Source: an uncultured Blautia sp. (GTDB lineage: Bacteria; Bacillota; Clostridia; Lachnospirales; Lachnospiraceae). Taken from it: a stretch of DNA of 64,000 nucleotides. Shown piece by piece: positions 1 through 7,538 of this stretch. The notes under the pieces were generated by a model. It did no database searches and had not been told where the DNA came from. It saw only the letters and a list, made by a program, of their open reading frames with translations. The stretch spans positions 1 through 64,000 of the forward strand of contig NZ_CAKRXI010000004.1 in assembly GCF_934424005.1 (NCBI RefSeq), in the 5' to 3' direction. The position numbers were made by a program, and so were the translations under genes. Each line of letters opens with the position of its first letter. Within the stretch, counting starts at the first letter, position 1.

Positions 1-102
1 AGCGAGTGTTTTCTGAGTAAGATTATGAGCCTTTCGTAATTCTTTTACCCGTTGTCCTATTCTGTTTTTACTGTTCGTTTTTTTATCCCAATAAATAATC
101 AT
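1..102 (-). CDS. XRE-family repressor, N-terminal part only
   Basis: Reading leftward from an ATG at 102, 34 codons stay open to the window edge. After a short lead the residues GQRVKELRKAHNLTQKTLA match the first helices of an XRE/HTH_3 DNA-binding domain, and GAGG stands 6 nt before the ATG. It is divergent from the small gene at 273, and two direct repeats (119-133, 172-186) lie between them, which suits an autoregulatory repressor. The location just inside a Tn916-type element suggests an accessory or element-borne regulator. The rest of the protein is outside the window, so the effector domain is unknown. Confidence 0.7.
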   Translation of the reverse strand, partial: MIIYWDKKTNSKNRIGQRVKELRKAHNLTQKTLA

Positions 103-118
103 TCTGATCCTCAAAAGT

Positions 119-186
119 TTCTAAAGATGAAGTATTATTATTGATTTTAAGGAAAAATATTGTTACTATACTTCTAAAGATGAAGT
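119..186. promoter_or_regulatory. Pair of 15-bp direct repeats, candidate repressor operators
   Basis: The 15-mer TTCTAAAGATGAAGT occurs at 119-133 and again at 172-186. The 53-bp spacing is about five helical turns, so both copies would face the same side of DNA. They sit in the 170-bp gap between the divergent XRE gene (start 102) and the gene at 273. Such paired identical sites are expected for a dimeric XRE repressor controlling both directions. The repressor link is an inference. Confidence 0.6.
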
Positions 187-272
187 TTTGGAAAGTTTAT
201 TTGATTTTTGAAATAAGAAAATGATAATGCTGCCTGTAATGAGAAATAATTCTAATGAGAGGTGGAAAGAAG

Positions 273-608
273 ATGAATGAATTTTATGAAGCAGTATCGA
301 ATTTATTTGAGGAATTGCGCTGTGACTCCGGAGAAAGAGAATATACAGTACAGCCGGAAGAATGGAAAGAAGCAGAGAAGAATTTGAAACAAATACAAAA
401 GAAGCTGCCACTACATCTGGAAAAAATCCCAGAGCGTGAGCAGAATTTCTGGAATAAATATCTGGATCAGTTAGAACATTTCCATTATGAAGAGGAGCAG
501 CGGGCTTATTACCAGGGAATGATGGATGTAGTTGAGTTTCTTATTAATATAGGGGCAATAAAGAAATCCACGAATGTTAAGAGAATGATAGAAAAATATG
601 CACGTTAA
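273..608 (+). CDS. Small hypothetical protein, possibly DUF6809-like
   Basis: A 111-residue soluble, strongly charged helical protein. Translation most likely begins at the ATG at 273 (MNEFYEAVSN), because the ATG at 255 lies in the ribosome site (GAGGTGGAAAGAAG). It has no signal peptide or membrane segment. The layout, a charged N-terminal half followed by a conserved-looking YYQGMMDVVEFL segment, recalls small DUF6809-type proteins common in Lachnospiraceae, but this is from memory and weak. It sits opposite an XRE repressor at the edge of a conjugative element and is probably cargo. No function is assigned. Confidence 0.6.
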   Translation: MNEFYEAVSNLFEELRCDSGEREYTVQPEEWKEAEKNLKQIQKKLPLHLEKIPEREQNFWNKYLDQLEHFHYEEEQRAYYQGMMDVVEFLINIGAIKKSTNVKRMIEKYAR

Positions 609-613
609 GAGTG

Positions 614-640
614 GCGGTATGGGAAACCATACCGCTTCTT
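614..640. terminator. Bidirectional terminator hairpin
   Basis: A perfect 9-bp stem GCGGTATGG / CCATACCGC closes a GAAA tetraloop and is followed by TTCTT. It lies between the convergent genes ending at 608 (+) and 672 (-). The T tract is short, so efficiency is uncertain. Confidence 0.7.
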
Positions 641-671
641 CAGAATAATTCAGATAGAATTCAAATGAATT

Positions 672-1031
672 TCAGGGATCTTGTTTATCGTGATCTGTAG
701 GAATTTTGTATGTGCGCAGGTATGCTTCTACGATGGCAAGGATAGCGGTAATTTGCTCATCGTTGCATTTTGACAGGTACATGAGCAGGCGTTGATAATC
801 AAGATTATCTGTATGATTGTTTGGATAAAACAATGGTTCAGGAGGAACATTTAAAGCGCGTACCAGTTTTCTGATTTTATGAAAACTGGGAACTCGGCCC
901 CCATTTTCAATTTCCTTTAAATATCGGCTGGACATTTCTGCTTTTTCAGCTAATTCTTCATAAGTCAATTTTTGCTCGTGTCGGGCGTTCTTAAAAAACA
1001 ATCCCAGTTCTTTATCTGTTTGTTTTGGCAT
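672..1031 (-). CDS. XRE-family regulator, Tn916 Orf9-like
   Basis: A 119-residue protein with an N-terminal helix-turn-helix at about residues 10-60 (LTYEELAEKAEMSSRYLKEI is recognition-helix territory) and a short C-terminal helical part. The start is the ATG at 1031 (MPKQTDKEL), preceded by GGAGGTG at good spacing; an in-frame ATG five codons upstream falls on that ribosome site. In Tn916-type elements a reverse-oriented XRE regulator (Orf9) stands just before orf7, orf8, xis and int, and the same order is seen here. It probably represses the transfer and excision genes. The family assignment is strong; the Orf9 equivalence rests on position. Confidence 0.88.
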   Translation of the reverse strand: MPKQTDKELGLFFKNARHEQKLTYEELAEKAEMSSRYLKEIENGGRVPSFHKIRKLVRALNVPPEPLFYPNNHTDNLDYQRLLMYLSKCNDEQITAILAIVEAYLRTYKIPTDHDKQDP

Positions 1032-1047
1032 ATGATACACCTCCATG

Positions 1048-1119
1048 TTTAGTGTATAGTTCCCTTTCTTGAAAGAAAATGAACTAATATTTCACTAAAA
1101 AAGAGGGTGATATTTCACT
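1048..1119. promoter_or_regulatory. Repeat-bearing control region of the XRE gene
   Basis: The 10-mer ATATTTCACT occurs at 1087-1096 and 1110-1119, 23 bp apart, just upstream of the reverse XRE gene. TTTAGTG at 1048-1054 and CACTAAA overlapping the first repeat form an inverted pair. These are candidate operator half-sites for autoregulation. No clear -35/-10 pair was found. Confidence 0.4.
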
Positions 1120-1330
1120 TTTTAAAAGACATATAAAATTCTGAATTTCCGTAAAACAGATCCGGAGGTATTGGAAAGATTAAGAATTTTATTGTCTGGT
1201 ATCATATCCGTCATTACGTGACGGATGAAATAGATAAATAGTTCAAAAAAGCAAATAAATTTCTTTACCTCAAAAAGTGAATTATATGCCACAAGAAATG
1301 ATGGCAAAATATTATCTTTTGATATAAATA

Positions 1331-1370
1331 GCGTCCGATGGGCTAAAAACTACCCATTAGGACGTTTTTT
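1331..1370 (+). terminator. Intrinsic terminator in the leader before the sigma-like gene
   Basis: Stem CGTCC / GGACG plus ATGGG / CCCAT, with a small internal mismatch, is followed by six T. No gene is evident immediately upstream (1047-1330), so it could end a leader transcript or act as an attenuator. Between it and the gene at 1536 there is also a 23-nt palindrome at 1414-1436 made of AAGAAATTTTT and its complement. Attenuation before the Orf7 position is known in Tn916 itself; here it is only suggested. Confidence 0.65.
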
Positions 1371-1535
1371 ATATACCTCAAAATACAGGAAAAACAATTT
1401 TCTCGTATTTATTAAGAAATTTTTTAAAAATTTCTTCCCACACCCCGACAAATGCACTTATCCGTTTGGGATATGTGTGAAGGGGAAGCAAGAACTTTGC
1501 TTATTGCCTACCGGCGGGGAAGGAGGTGAACTCTT

Positions 1536-1973
1536 ATGGAGCAATCCTCTTTTCAAGATGAGCAGACAGTCAGACATCAGTTTGATTCTCTGTGCAAGCT
1601 GGCATTGAAAAGCGAAGTTATTAATTATGAAAAGCATATGGCATATCGCCAGAAGTATGAAGTGATGTTGTCAGAATTATCAGAAAAGGAGTTGAGCAGA
1701 CTTTTTATAATGGATGAGCATGAAATGGAAACACATCGTTTTCAGGTCCTGGGTTACGATATAGAAGTCAAAGATGCATTGATTGCTGAAGCACTGCAGA
1801 CACTTACTGAAAAGAAAAGGTATGTTGTGTTATTATCATATTTTATGGATATGAGTGATGCAGACATTGCCAGAGAAATGAATCTTGTACGCAGCACAAT
1901 TAATGAGCATCGTAGACGATCACTGGAACTGATGAGAAAAAATATGGAGGAATCTGCAAATGAAAAAAAGTAA
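1536..1973 (+). CDS. Sigma-70-like regulator, Tn916 Orf7-like
   Basis: A 145-residue protein whose C-terminal third (about residues 88-138: LTEKKRYVVLLSYF, then DADIAREM and STINEHRRRSLELM) is a sigma region 4 helix-turn-helix. There is no obvious region 2, so it probably acts as a small positive regulator rather than a full sigma factor. In Tn916, Orf7 has this form and drives excision and transfer functions. The start ATG has GGAAGGAGGTG nearby. The stop overlaps the next gene by 14 bp, so the pair is probably translationally coupled. Its transcript is preceded by the terminator at 1331-1370. Confidence 0.85.
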   Translation: MEQSSFQDEQTVRHQFDSLCKLALKSEVINYEKHMAYRQKYEVMLSELSEKELSRLFIMDEHEMETHRFQVLGYDIEVKDALIAEALQTLTEKKRYVVLLSYFMDMSDADIAREMNLVRSTINEHRRRSLELMRKNMEESANEKK

Positions 1974-2232
1974 AAAACAGAAATGCGCATTTGATTTGCT
2001 GCCATTCCATGTTATTGAGGCAGCATCAACTGGTGATACTGAGGCAATCCAGGCAGTGTTGAAGCATTATGAAGGGTACATAACAGTTTTGGCTACCAGA
2101 AAAATGTTTGACGAATTTGGACAGGTGCATTACTGTGTAGATGAAACTCTGCGTCAACGCCTGGAAACAAAACTGATTACTAAGACCTTGGGATTTGATA
2201 CGAAATCATATGTAAGGAAAAGTAATCAGTAA
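1960..2232 (+). CDS. Small helix-turn-helix protein, Tn916 Orf8-like
   Basis: A 90-residue protein that overlaps the sigma-like gene and has its own GGAGG site. The segment LLPFHVIEAASTGDTEAIQA, followed by VLKHYEGYI, is typical of the HTH_16-type proteins found as Orf8 in Tn916-like elements, where Orf7 and Orf8 together regulate excision. The C-terminal half is basic. It is followed by a weak hairpin (ATTCCT / AGGAAT with a T run, about 2250-2275) and then about 380 bp with no convincing gene apart from a very small frame at 2387. Identification is by sequence character plus position. Confidence 0.82.
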   Translation: MKKSKKQKCAFDLLPFHVIEAASTGDTEAIQAVLKHYEGYITVLATRKMFDEFGQVHYCVDETLRQRLETKLITKTLGFDTKSYVRKSNQ

Positions 2233-2386
2233 AGGGAGTATTTAATATAGATTCCTTTTCCCCTTCAGGAATTTTTGTACCTTGAAAATTGTATATTGTT
2301 TTACATACAGGACGTGAAGATATGTAGAGCCACTAGGTAAATCCGCCATGATATATCTGCTCTGTTAATGGAGTAAATACGAGGAA

Positions 2387-2479
2387 ATGCTGAAATATAA
2401 CATTGAAGTAAAGGTATGGAGCGAGAAGAATTTGACAAAATGTGTAGCAGCTGCACAGGGCGACGAAGCATATCTGTGA
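2387..2479 (+). CDS. Possible 30-residue leader-like peptide
   Basis: A short open frame starting MLKYNIEVKVWSEKNL and ending QGDEAYL. It lies in the otherwise gene-free stretch between the Orf8-like gene and xis. The sequence looks protein-like rather than random, but the ribosome site is poor (GAGG lies only 2-3 nt from the ATG). It may be a remnant or a small peptide of the element. I do not recognise it. Confidence 0.3.
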   Translation: MLKYNIEVKVWSEKNLTKCVAAAQGDEAYL

Positions 2480-2568
2480 TAATGATACTTCCAGAAAAAA
2501 TCTGGTCATATTTAATGACGGTGCAAAACCGATGTGGGCAGAGTACTGAACTGCCACCTGTATTGTAA

Positions 2569-2622
2569 TTTTATCTGCCGATGACAGTGTATAAAATTGT
2601 AAATTGTCATGGGCAGATAAAA
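2569..2622. repeat. 18-bp near-perfect inverted repeat upstream of xis
   Basis: Arms 2569-2586 and 2605-2622 pair over 18 bp with one mismatch and enclose an 18-nt AT-rich loop. No U tract follows, so it is not a standard terminator. It ends 34 nt before the xis start and just before its AGGAGG site. It could bind Xis or Int, stabilise the mRNA or act in DNA processing. Confidence 0.7.
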
Positions 2623-2656
2623 ATGTTTTGTCCAAAGAGAAAAGGAGGAGAGAAGA

Positions 2657-2878
2657 GTGGCGATTAAAATTGAAAAAGGTAAGATTCCAATTTGGGAAAA
2701 ATATATGCTTACGGTGGATGAAGCAGTGCAATATTTTGGAATAGGTGAAAAGAAAATAAGGATGCTTATTTCGGAACATCTAAATTCAGAATGTTGCTTT
2801 ACAGTCCAGGTGGGGTGTAAGTCATTGATTAACCGTAAGAAATTTGAGGCCTTTCTGGATCAGACTACGTCTTTGTAA
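2657..2878 (+). CDS. xis: Excisionase of a Tn916-type element
   Basis: A 73-residue protein read from a GTG preceded by AGGAGGAGAGAAGA. The core WEKYMLTVDEAVQYFGIGEK is the winged-helix excisionase signature of the Tn916 Xis family: the TVDEA-type helix, then a lysine-rich stretch. The C terminus (INRKKFEAFLDQ) is also typical. It would bind near the element ends and direct the integrase toward excision. It lies directly upstream of int on the same strand. Length and neighbourhood agree with the family, so I consider it intact. Confidence 0.93.
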   Translation: MAIKIEKGKIPIWEKYMLTVDEAVQYFGIGEKKIRMLISEHLNSECCFTVQVGCKSLINRKKFEAFLDQTTSL

Positions 2879-2898
2879 AAAATATACGAACAATTTAG

Positions 2899-2938
2899 CA
2901 CTTTAAAGTGGAATGTTAGCCCTGGTATGATATAATAC
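2899..2938 (+). promoter_or_regulatory. Palindrome and extended -10 promoter before int
   Basis: A 12-bp perfect palindrome, CACTTTAAAGTG (2899-2910), is followed by TGATATAAT (2928-2936), an extended -10 element. A hairpin AGCCCT ... AGGGCT with an inner GGTAT / ATACC spans the same area. The -35 is poor, so activation or use of the extended -10 is likely. Confidence 0.55.
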
Positions 2939-2981
2939 CTATATCGTGCTAGGGCTTCTTCGTAGAAAGGGGCGAAGACGT

Positions 2982-4196
2982 TTGGGTAAAACAAAACGTG
3001 ACCAAAAACGACGAGATAAAAAAGGTCGAATTTTACGAAACGGAGAAAGTCAGAGAAAAGATGGAAGATATGCGTTTGTATATACAGATTGTTATGGAAA
3101 GCAGAAGTTTTTGTATAGTTGGAAATTAGAGCCAACAGATTCTCTGCCAACTGGATGCAGACCATGCTTAGCTCTAAGGGAAAAAGAAAAAAATATCCAA
3201 AGAGATTTACATGATGGTATAGTACCTTACGGAGGAAATTTAACAGTTTTGGATTTGGTTCAAAAATATATTGGACAAAAAAAGGGGGTTCGTCATAACA
3301 CTCAGGCGAACTATGATTTTGTGATCAATATAATAAAAAAAGAAGAATTCGGAACCAGAAGAATAGATAAAATAAAATTGTCGGATGCAAAAGCATGGTT
3401 TATTAAGCTACAAACAGATGGAAGAGGATACAGTTCCATTCACAGTGTGCGTGGAATTGTAAGACCTGCATTTCAGATGGCAGTTGAAGATGATTTACTG
3501 CGCAAGAATCCTTTTGAATTTCAATTATGTACAGTTGTCGTAAATGACAGTGTTACAAGACAGGCAATTACAAAAGAACAGGAAGAGTTATTTCTGGAGT
3601 TTATCAGAAATGATGACCATTACTCAAAATACTATAACGGAATGTTTATTTTGTTTAAGACTGGACTTCGTATTTCTGAGTTTTGTGGATTGACAGTGAA
3701 AGATATTGATCTTCAGGAGAGAAAAATCAATGTGAATCATCAGCTTCAGAGAACCAGAGGAATGCAGTACGTCATTGAAGATACCAAAACTTCAAGTGGA
3801 ACACGAATGTTGCCGATGACAGATGAAGTTTATGAATGTTTTGAACAGATTGTGAAAAACCGTAAAAAAGTAAGGGTTGAGCCGATTATAGATGGATATA
3901 GTCGATTTTTATTCCTGGATAAAAAAGATATGCCTGAGGTAGCACTCCATTGGGAAAAACATTTTCAGTGGGCGTTAGGAAAGTATAATCGTACTCATGA
4001 GGAACAAATGCCAAAGATCACGCCTCATGTATGTAGGCATACATATTGTTCCAATATGGCGAAAGCTGGAATGAATCCGAAAGCACTCCAATATTTAATG
4101 GGACATTCTGATATAGGGGTTACGTTAAATGTATATACGCATCTGGGATTAATTGATGCAAAAGAAGAGATGAATAGGATTGCAAAACTGGCATAG
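2982..4196 (+). CDS. int: Tyrosine recombinase integrase, Tn916 family
   Basis: A 404-residue integrase that catalyses insertion and excision of the element. The best start is TTG at 2982, with AAGGGG upstream, giving a length close to Tn916 Int; an in-frame GTG at 2946 would add 12 basic residues. The N terminus (RRDKKGRILRNGESQRKDGR) matches the arm-binding domain of Tn916 Int. The catalytic domain shows the first Arg in FKTGLRISEFCGL, then HVCRHTYCSNMAKAG (His-x-x-Arg), and LMGHSDIGVTLNVYTH with the late His and the nucleophilic Tyr. All catalytic residues are present, so it should be active. Its 3' end marks the right side of the element. Confidence 0.96.
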   Translation: MGKTKRDQKRRDKKGRILRNGESQRKDGRYAFVYTDCYGKQKFLYSWKLEPTDSLPTGCRPCLALREKEKNIQRDLHDGIVPYGGNLTVLDLVQKYIGQKKGVRHNTQANYDFVINIIKKEEFGTRRIDKIKLSDAKAWFIKLQTDGRGYSSIHSVRGIVRPAFQMAVEDDLLRKNPFEFQLCTVVVNDSVTRQAITKEQEELFLEFIRNDDHYSKYYNGMFILFKTGLRISEFCGLTVKDIDLQERKINVNHQLQRTRGMQYVIEDTKTSSGTRMLPMTDEVYECFEQIVKNRKKVRVEPIIDGYSRFLFLDKKDMPEVALHWEKHFQWALGKYNRTHEEQMPKITPHVCRHTYCSNMAKAGMNPKALQYLMGHSDIGVTLNVYTHLGLIDAKEEMNRIAKLA

Positions 4197-4275
4197 TATG
4201 ATAAAATAATAGAAAAAAGAATTAAAAATAATCTGATTATAAGGTTCTTAGAAAGCATGTTTTCCAGGCTGATTA

Positions 4276-4293
4276 TTACTAAGAAGTTACTAA
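4276..4293. repeat. Two TTACTAA repeats 11 bp apart, candidate Int arm sites
   Basis: TTACTAA occurs at 4276-4282 and 4287-4293. An exact 11-bp period downstream of int resembles the 11-bp direct repeats bound by the Int arm domain near Tn916 ends. The element boundary should lie between here and the gene at 4412, but I cannot place the attachment site exactly. Confidence 0.4.
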
Positions 4294-4411
4294 ATTTGGA
4301 TAAGAAAATATACGAATTTATGCTGTGATATACAGGAAAATGACAGGATTGAAGATTATCGGAAAATGCCTGCAAACAGCGTAAATACAGCATTTCAAGG
4401 AGTTTTAAGCA

Positions 4412-4897
4412 ATGATAAGTGTGTTATTTGTCTGCCACGGCAATATCTGTCGCTCTCCAATGGCAGAATTTATATTTAAGGACATGGTCAGTAACCGTGG
4501 GGTTAGTGACCAGTTCTATATCGCCTCTGCGGCGACGAGTACGGAAGAAATCTGGAATGGAATCGGGAATCCGGTGTATCCGCCGGCGAAGCGTGAATTG
4601 GCGAAACATGGAATTTCCTGTGAAGGGAAAAGGGCAGTGCAGCTTAAAAAATCAGATTATGACAAATATGATTATCTGATTGCTATGGAAGAGCGAAACA
4701 GAAAAAATATGCTTCGGATTCTTGGCAAAGACACGAAAAATAAGGTAAGCCTTCTGCTGGATTATGCTGATGAACATGGCGATATCGCAGATCCATGGTA
4801 CACAGGAAATTTTGACATTACATATCGTGACGTAGTCAGGGGATGCGAGGGCTTTCTGACATATCTGGAAGGCAAAGGGCAGATTATTATGAATTAA
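4412..4897 (+). CDS. Low-molecular-weight protein-tyrosine phosphatase
   Basis: A 161-residue cytoplasmic phosphatase. The P-loop VCHGNICRSPMAEF at the N terminus supplies the Cys nucleophile and the Arg of the C-x5-R motif. DPWYTGNFD near residue 130 supplies the general-acid Asp. AGGAG lies 9 nt before the ATG. It is the first gene outside the conjugative element and appears undamaged, so the element did not disrupt it. Family members remove phosphate from tyrosine kinases of polysaccharide synthesis, or from arginine or low-molecular substrates; the substrate here is unknown. Confidence 0.93.
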   Translation: MISVLFVCHGNICRSPMAEFIFKDMVSNRGVSDQFYIASAATSTEEIWNGIGNPVYPPAKRELAKHGISCEGKRAVQLKKSDYDKYDYLIAMEERNRKNMLRILGKDTKNKVSLLLDYADEHGDIADPWYTGNFDITYRDVVRGCEGFLTYLEGKGQIIMN

Positions 4898-4959
4898 ACT
4901 GACCTGATATGAATGATATTTCTAAAGTATTTTATAATAAGAAATATTATAAAAACAAT

Positions 4960-5023
4960 TGTCGATATCCACGATTTTTGTCGAACGAATTTTCTTTACA
5001 TAAACAATATTATGCGGTATCCT
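4960..5023 (+). promoter_or_regulatory. Candidate promoter with Spo0A-box-like sites
   Basis: TGTCGAA at 4979-4985 matches the Spo0A box and a one-mismatch copy (TGTCGAT) lies at 4960-4966, 19 bp upstream. They are followed by TTTACA (4995-5000), 17 bp, then TATCCT (5018-5023). A terminator hairpin comes about 20 nt later, before the DUF5688 gene. The 7-mer is short enough to occur by chance. Confidence 0.4.
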
Positions 5024-5041
5024 CTAGATACAGCAACTCTT

Positions 5042-5070
5042 GAAGGGAGCATCTGCTTCCTTCTTTTTTT
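5042..5070 (+). terminator. Intrinsic terminator or attenuator
   Basis: A 9-bp stem GAAGGGAGC / GCTTCCTTC (one G-U pair) with loop ATCT is followed by seven T. It lies between the phosphatase gene and the gene at 5133. It either ends the phosphatase transcript or attenuates one starting from the promoter at 4995-5023. Confidence 0.8.
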
Positions 5071-5132
5071 CAAATCTATTTAAGTCATGGGCAGATCGCC
5101 CGAAATAATTCAGGAAAGATGAGGAATTGAAT

Positions 5133-6059
5133 ATGGAAAACGGTTACGAAAACTTTGTGGACACTTTGAGACAGAGTCTTCTTAAGGAAACTTCTTATGA
5201 AGAAGAAATGATCTGTTATAAGAAGGCTGAGGATTATCCTCCGACGTCGGGCGACAGACTGCTTTTGAAAAACAGACAGAAGGAAGGTGTTTATGAAGTC
5301 TGTGCACTTTATGTGCGAGATCTGTATGATGAATTTCAAAATGGATGGAGCATGGAGAATATCATACAGGAAATTATGAAAAGACTGGATACGATTGCTC
5401 GTTCTGAGTGTTTTGAGAAAAGTAAAAATCTGGACAGTTACGAAAAAGTAAAGGGAGATCTGTTTATCCGCCTGATGAATGTAGTTAAATATCGAGATGA
5501 ACTAAAGAATGCAATTTTTCGAACCGTTGGGGATATTGCATTGGTATTATATGCGCGGATGGGAGAACTGGATGGATGTAGTACCAGCATAAAAATAAAA
5601 AAACATATGTTACAGAAATGGAACCAGGATGAACAGTCAGTGTTTAATGAGGCGCTTTTGAATACGTATTTTATTTCACCGCCAAGAATTTATTGCTGGG
5701 AGAAACTTCTATATAATTTAGATTATGAAGGCGAGAATTTTATGAATCTGCTGTTTGATATGCCTTTGAAGAAAGATGCAATAGGAAACTGTCTGAGTAC
5801 GTCTGTCCGGACCAATGGAGCAGTGGCTGTTTTTTTGCCCGGAGTTGCGCAGCGGTTGGGGAAACTTATTGGTGGCAGTTTTTATATGGTGTTTACAAGT
5901 ATTCATGAAGTAATGATACACAGCGAAGACAGTGCAGATCCAAGAAAACTAAAAGAGGTTCTGGCAGAGACTGTAGAGGAAACAACACCGGAAGAAGATT
6001 TTCTTACCTATTATGTATACCATTACAATGCGGAAACCGGTCAGTTCAGCTATTGTTGA
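5133..6059 (+). CDS. DUF5688 family protein
   Basis: A 308-residue soluble protein. The start is ATG 5133 (MENGYENFVDTL) with GAGG 8 nt upstream; the in-frame TTG two codons earlier is less well placed. It matches, from memory, the DUF5688 family that is frequent in Lachnospiraceae: an acidic helical N-terminal half, then a compact domain with RLMNVVKYRDEL and a C-terminal TYYVYHYNAETGQF. It has no signal peptide, membrane segment or recognisable catalytic motif. The function is unknown. The next gene, an amidase, follows 75 nt later on the same strand. Confidence 0.8.
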   Translation: MENGYENFVDTLRQSLLKETSYEEEMICYKKAEDYPPTSGDRLLLKNRQKEGVYEVCALYVRDLYDEFQNGWSMENIIQEIMKRLDTIARSECFEKSKNLDSYEKVKGDLFIRLMNVVKYRDELKNAIFRTVGDIALVLYARMGELDGCSTSIKIKKHMLQKWNQDEQSVFNEALLNTYFISPPRIYCWEKLLYNLDYEGENFMNLLFDMPLKKDAIGNCLSTSVRTNGAVAVFLPGVAQRLGKLIGGSFYMVFTSIHEVMIHSEDSADPRKLKEVLAETVEETTPEEDFLTYYVYHYNAETGQFSYC

Positions 6060-6134
6060 AGCAATCTGATTATCCCGTATGCTTTTTATCAGTGGGTGCA
6101 TATACTAATTAAAAAGCAGTCAGGAGATACAAAT

Positions 6135-6899
6135 TTGGCTTATAAAATTGTTTTGGATGCGGGACATGGCGGAACGGATCCCGGTGCTGTATATAATGGA
6201 AGAAATGAAAAAGATGATAATCTTGCACTTGCACGAGCAGTAGGAAAAATCCTTGAAGACAATGGTGTGGATGTGGTATATACTAGAACAGAAGATATTT
6301 ACCAGACACCGTTTGAGAAGGCAAGAATTGCAAATCAGTCAGGTGCAGATTATTTTATCTCTTTTCATCGAAACAGCAGTCCTGAAGATAATCAATATCA
6401 GGGCGTAGAAGTTCTGATATATGACAAAAGTGGAATTAAGTATCAGATGGCACAGAATATTGTTGGAGCACTGGGGGAACTTGGATTCAGAGAAATAGGA
6501 GTAAAAGAACGTCCGGGACTGGTCGTTCTGCGAAGAACCAGAATGCCTGCTCTTCTCATTGAAACCGGATTTATAAACTCAGATGCGGATAATGCATTAT
6601 ATGATGAGAAAAAAGATGAAATAGCACAGGCGATTGCAGGCGCGATTCTTGGAACGCTATCGGAAGAAACGATAGAAGCTCCTTTGTATTACCGAGTACA
6701 GACCGGCGCATTTCGGAGCAGAGAGAATGCAGACCGTATGCTTTATCAGCTGACAGATCAGGGATATCCTGCATTTCTTTTGAATGAAAATGATTTATAT
6801 AAAGTTCAGGTTGGTGCATTTCAGCAGATCGGAAATGCAATAAATATGGAACAGCGCCTCAGAGATGCGGGATATAGTACGGTCATTGTGACAAAATAA
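6135..6899 (+). CDS. N-acetylmuramoyl-L-alanine amidase with SPOR-type repeats
   Basis: A 254-residue peptidoglycan amidase of the Amidase_3 family that cleaves the MurNAc-L-Ala bond. Zinc ligands appear as LDAGHGGTDPG, then the Glu in GRNEKDDN, then FISFHRNS; LLIETGFINS carries the catalytic Glu. The last 65 residues hold two SPOR-like units (YRVQTGAFRSRENA and YKVQVGAFQQIGNA) that would bind glycan. The best start is TTG 6135 (AYKIVLDAG) with AGGAG 9 nt upstream; a GTG at 6096 lacks a ribosome site. There is no signal peptide, so it may act in the mother cell or forespore or be released by lysis. A role in sporulation or germination is possible but unproven. Confidence 0.9.
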   Translation: MAYKIVLDAGHGGTDPGAVYNGRNEKDDNLALARAVGKILEDNGVDVVYTRTEDIYQTPFEKARIANQSGADYFISFHRNSSPEDNQYQGVEVLIYDKSGIKYQMAQNIVGALGELGFREIGVKERPGLVVLRRTRMPALLIETGFINSDADNALYDEKKDEIAQAIAGAILGTLSEETIEAPLYYRVQTGAFRSRENADRMLYQLTDQGYPAFLLNENDLYKVQVGAFQQIGNAINMEQRLRDAGYSTVIVTK

Positions 6900-6921
6900 A
6901 CCAAAAGAGAAGGTATCAAAT

Positions 6922-7506
6922 ATGTACAAAGAGTTCATAAAAGAAACAAGTGAGTTCATTTTTGCAGAAAATGAGCCAGAAAAAGCGGATATTATTTTTG
7001 TACCAGGCAATGGTTATTCGCAGATGGCAGAGAGAGCGGCACAGCTGTATGCGAAAAAATATGCTCCATTTGTACTGCCAAGTGGAAAATACAGTATTTC
7101 TGCAGGCAGATTTGGCGGAGTACTGACCGGTCAGAAACGGTACAATGGAGAGTATCAGACGGAATGGGAATTTTTAAAGGATGTACTGATGAAGAATGGT
7201 GTGCCGGCGGATGCTGTTCTGAAGGAAGATCAGGCGACATTTACCTGGGAAAATGCAAAGTTTTCCAGAAAAGTTACAGATCAGGCTGGTATTAATATAA
7301 GGAAGGCAATTATTTGTTGCAAAAATTATCATGCCAGAAGAGCTTTGATGTATTATCAGAGGGCATATCCGGACACTGAGTTTCGGGTATGCCCATGTTG
7401 CGTTGATGGCATTACCAGAGATAATTGGACAGAGTCTGAGAGAGGAATAAAAGAAGTTCTTGCAGAAGTAAACAGAATAGTCACTCAATTCTCACTAATG
7501 ATGTAA
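6922..7506 (+). CDS. YdcF / DUF218-like protein
   Basis: A 194-residue soluble protein of the DUF218 (YdcF) type. ADIIFVPGNG is the typical first strand-loop, followed by a helix with MAERAAQLYAKKYAPFVLPS and a conserved TWENAKFSRKV segment around residues 108-118. CCKNYHARRALMYYQRAYP also fits. Members bind S-adenosylmethionine or act on envelope precursors; the reaction is unknown here. It follows the amidase by 22 nt with a GAGAAGG site, so the two are probably co-transcribed. It has no transmembrane helix, unlike SanA-type members. Confidence 0.82.
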   Translation: MYKEFIKETSEFIFAENEPEKADIIFVPGNGYSQMAERAAQLYAKKYAPFVLPSGKYSISAGRFGGVLTGQKRYNGEYQTEWEFLKDVLMKNGVPADAVLKEDQATFTWENAKFSRKVTDQAGINIRKAIICCKNYHARRALMYYQRAYPDTEFRVCPCCVDGITRDNWTESERGIKEVLAEVNRIVTQFSLMM

Positions 7507-7538
7507 TCTTGTTAAATATAAAAAAAATAATTTGGGGG

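Noticed and set aside
1122..1330. Possible gene remnant: KTDPEVLERLRILLSG in one frame and WYHIRHYVTDEID in the next
   Set aside because: The two pieces look protein-like and could be a frameshifted relic, but there is no start, no ribosome site and no recognisable family, so no feature is called.
2233..2386. Gene in the gap after the Orf8-like frame
   Set aside because: Frames are short and lack ribosome sites; only a weak hairpin with a T run near 2250-2275 is visible.
4898..5132. A small gene between the phosphatase and the DUF5688 gene
   Set aside because: No frame with a ribosome site was found; the stretch holds the candidate promoter and a terminator only.
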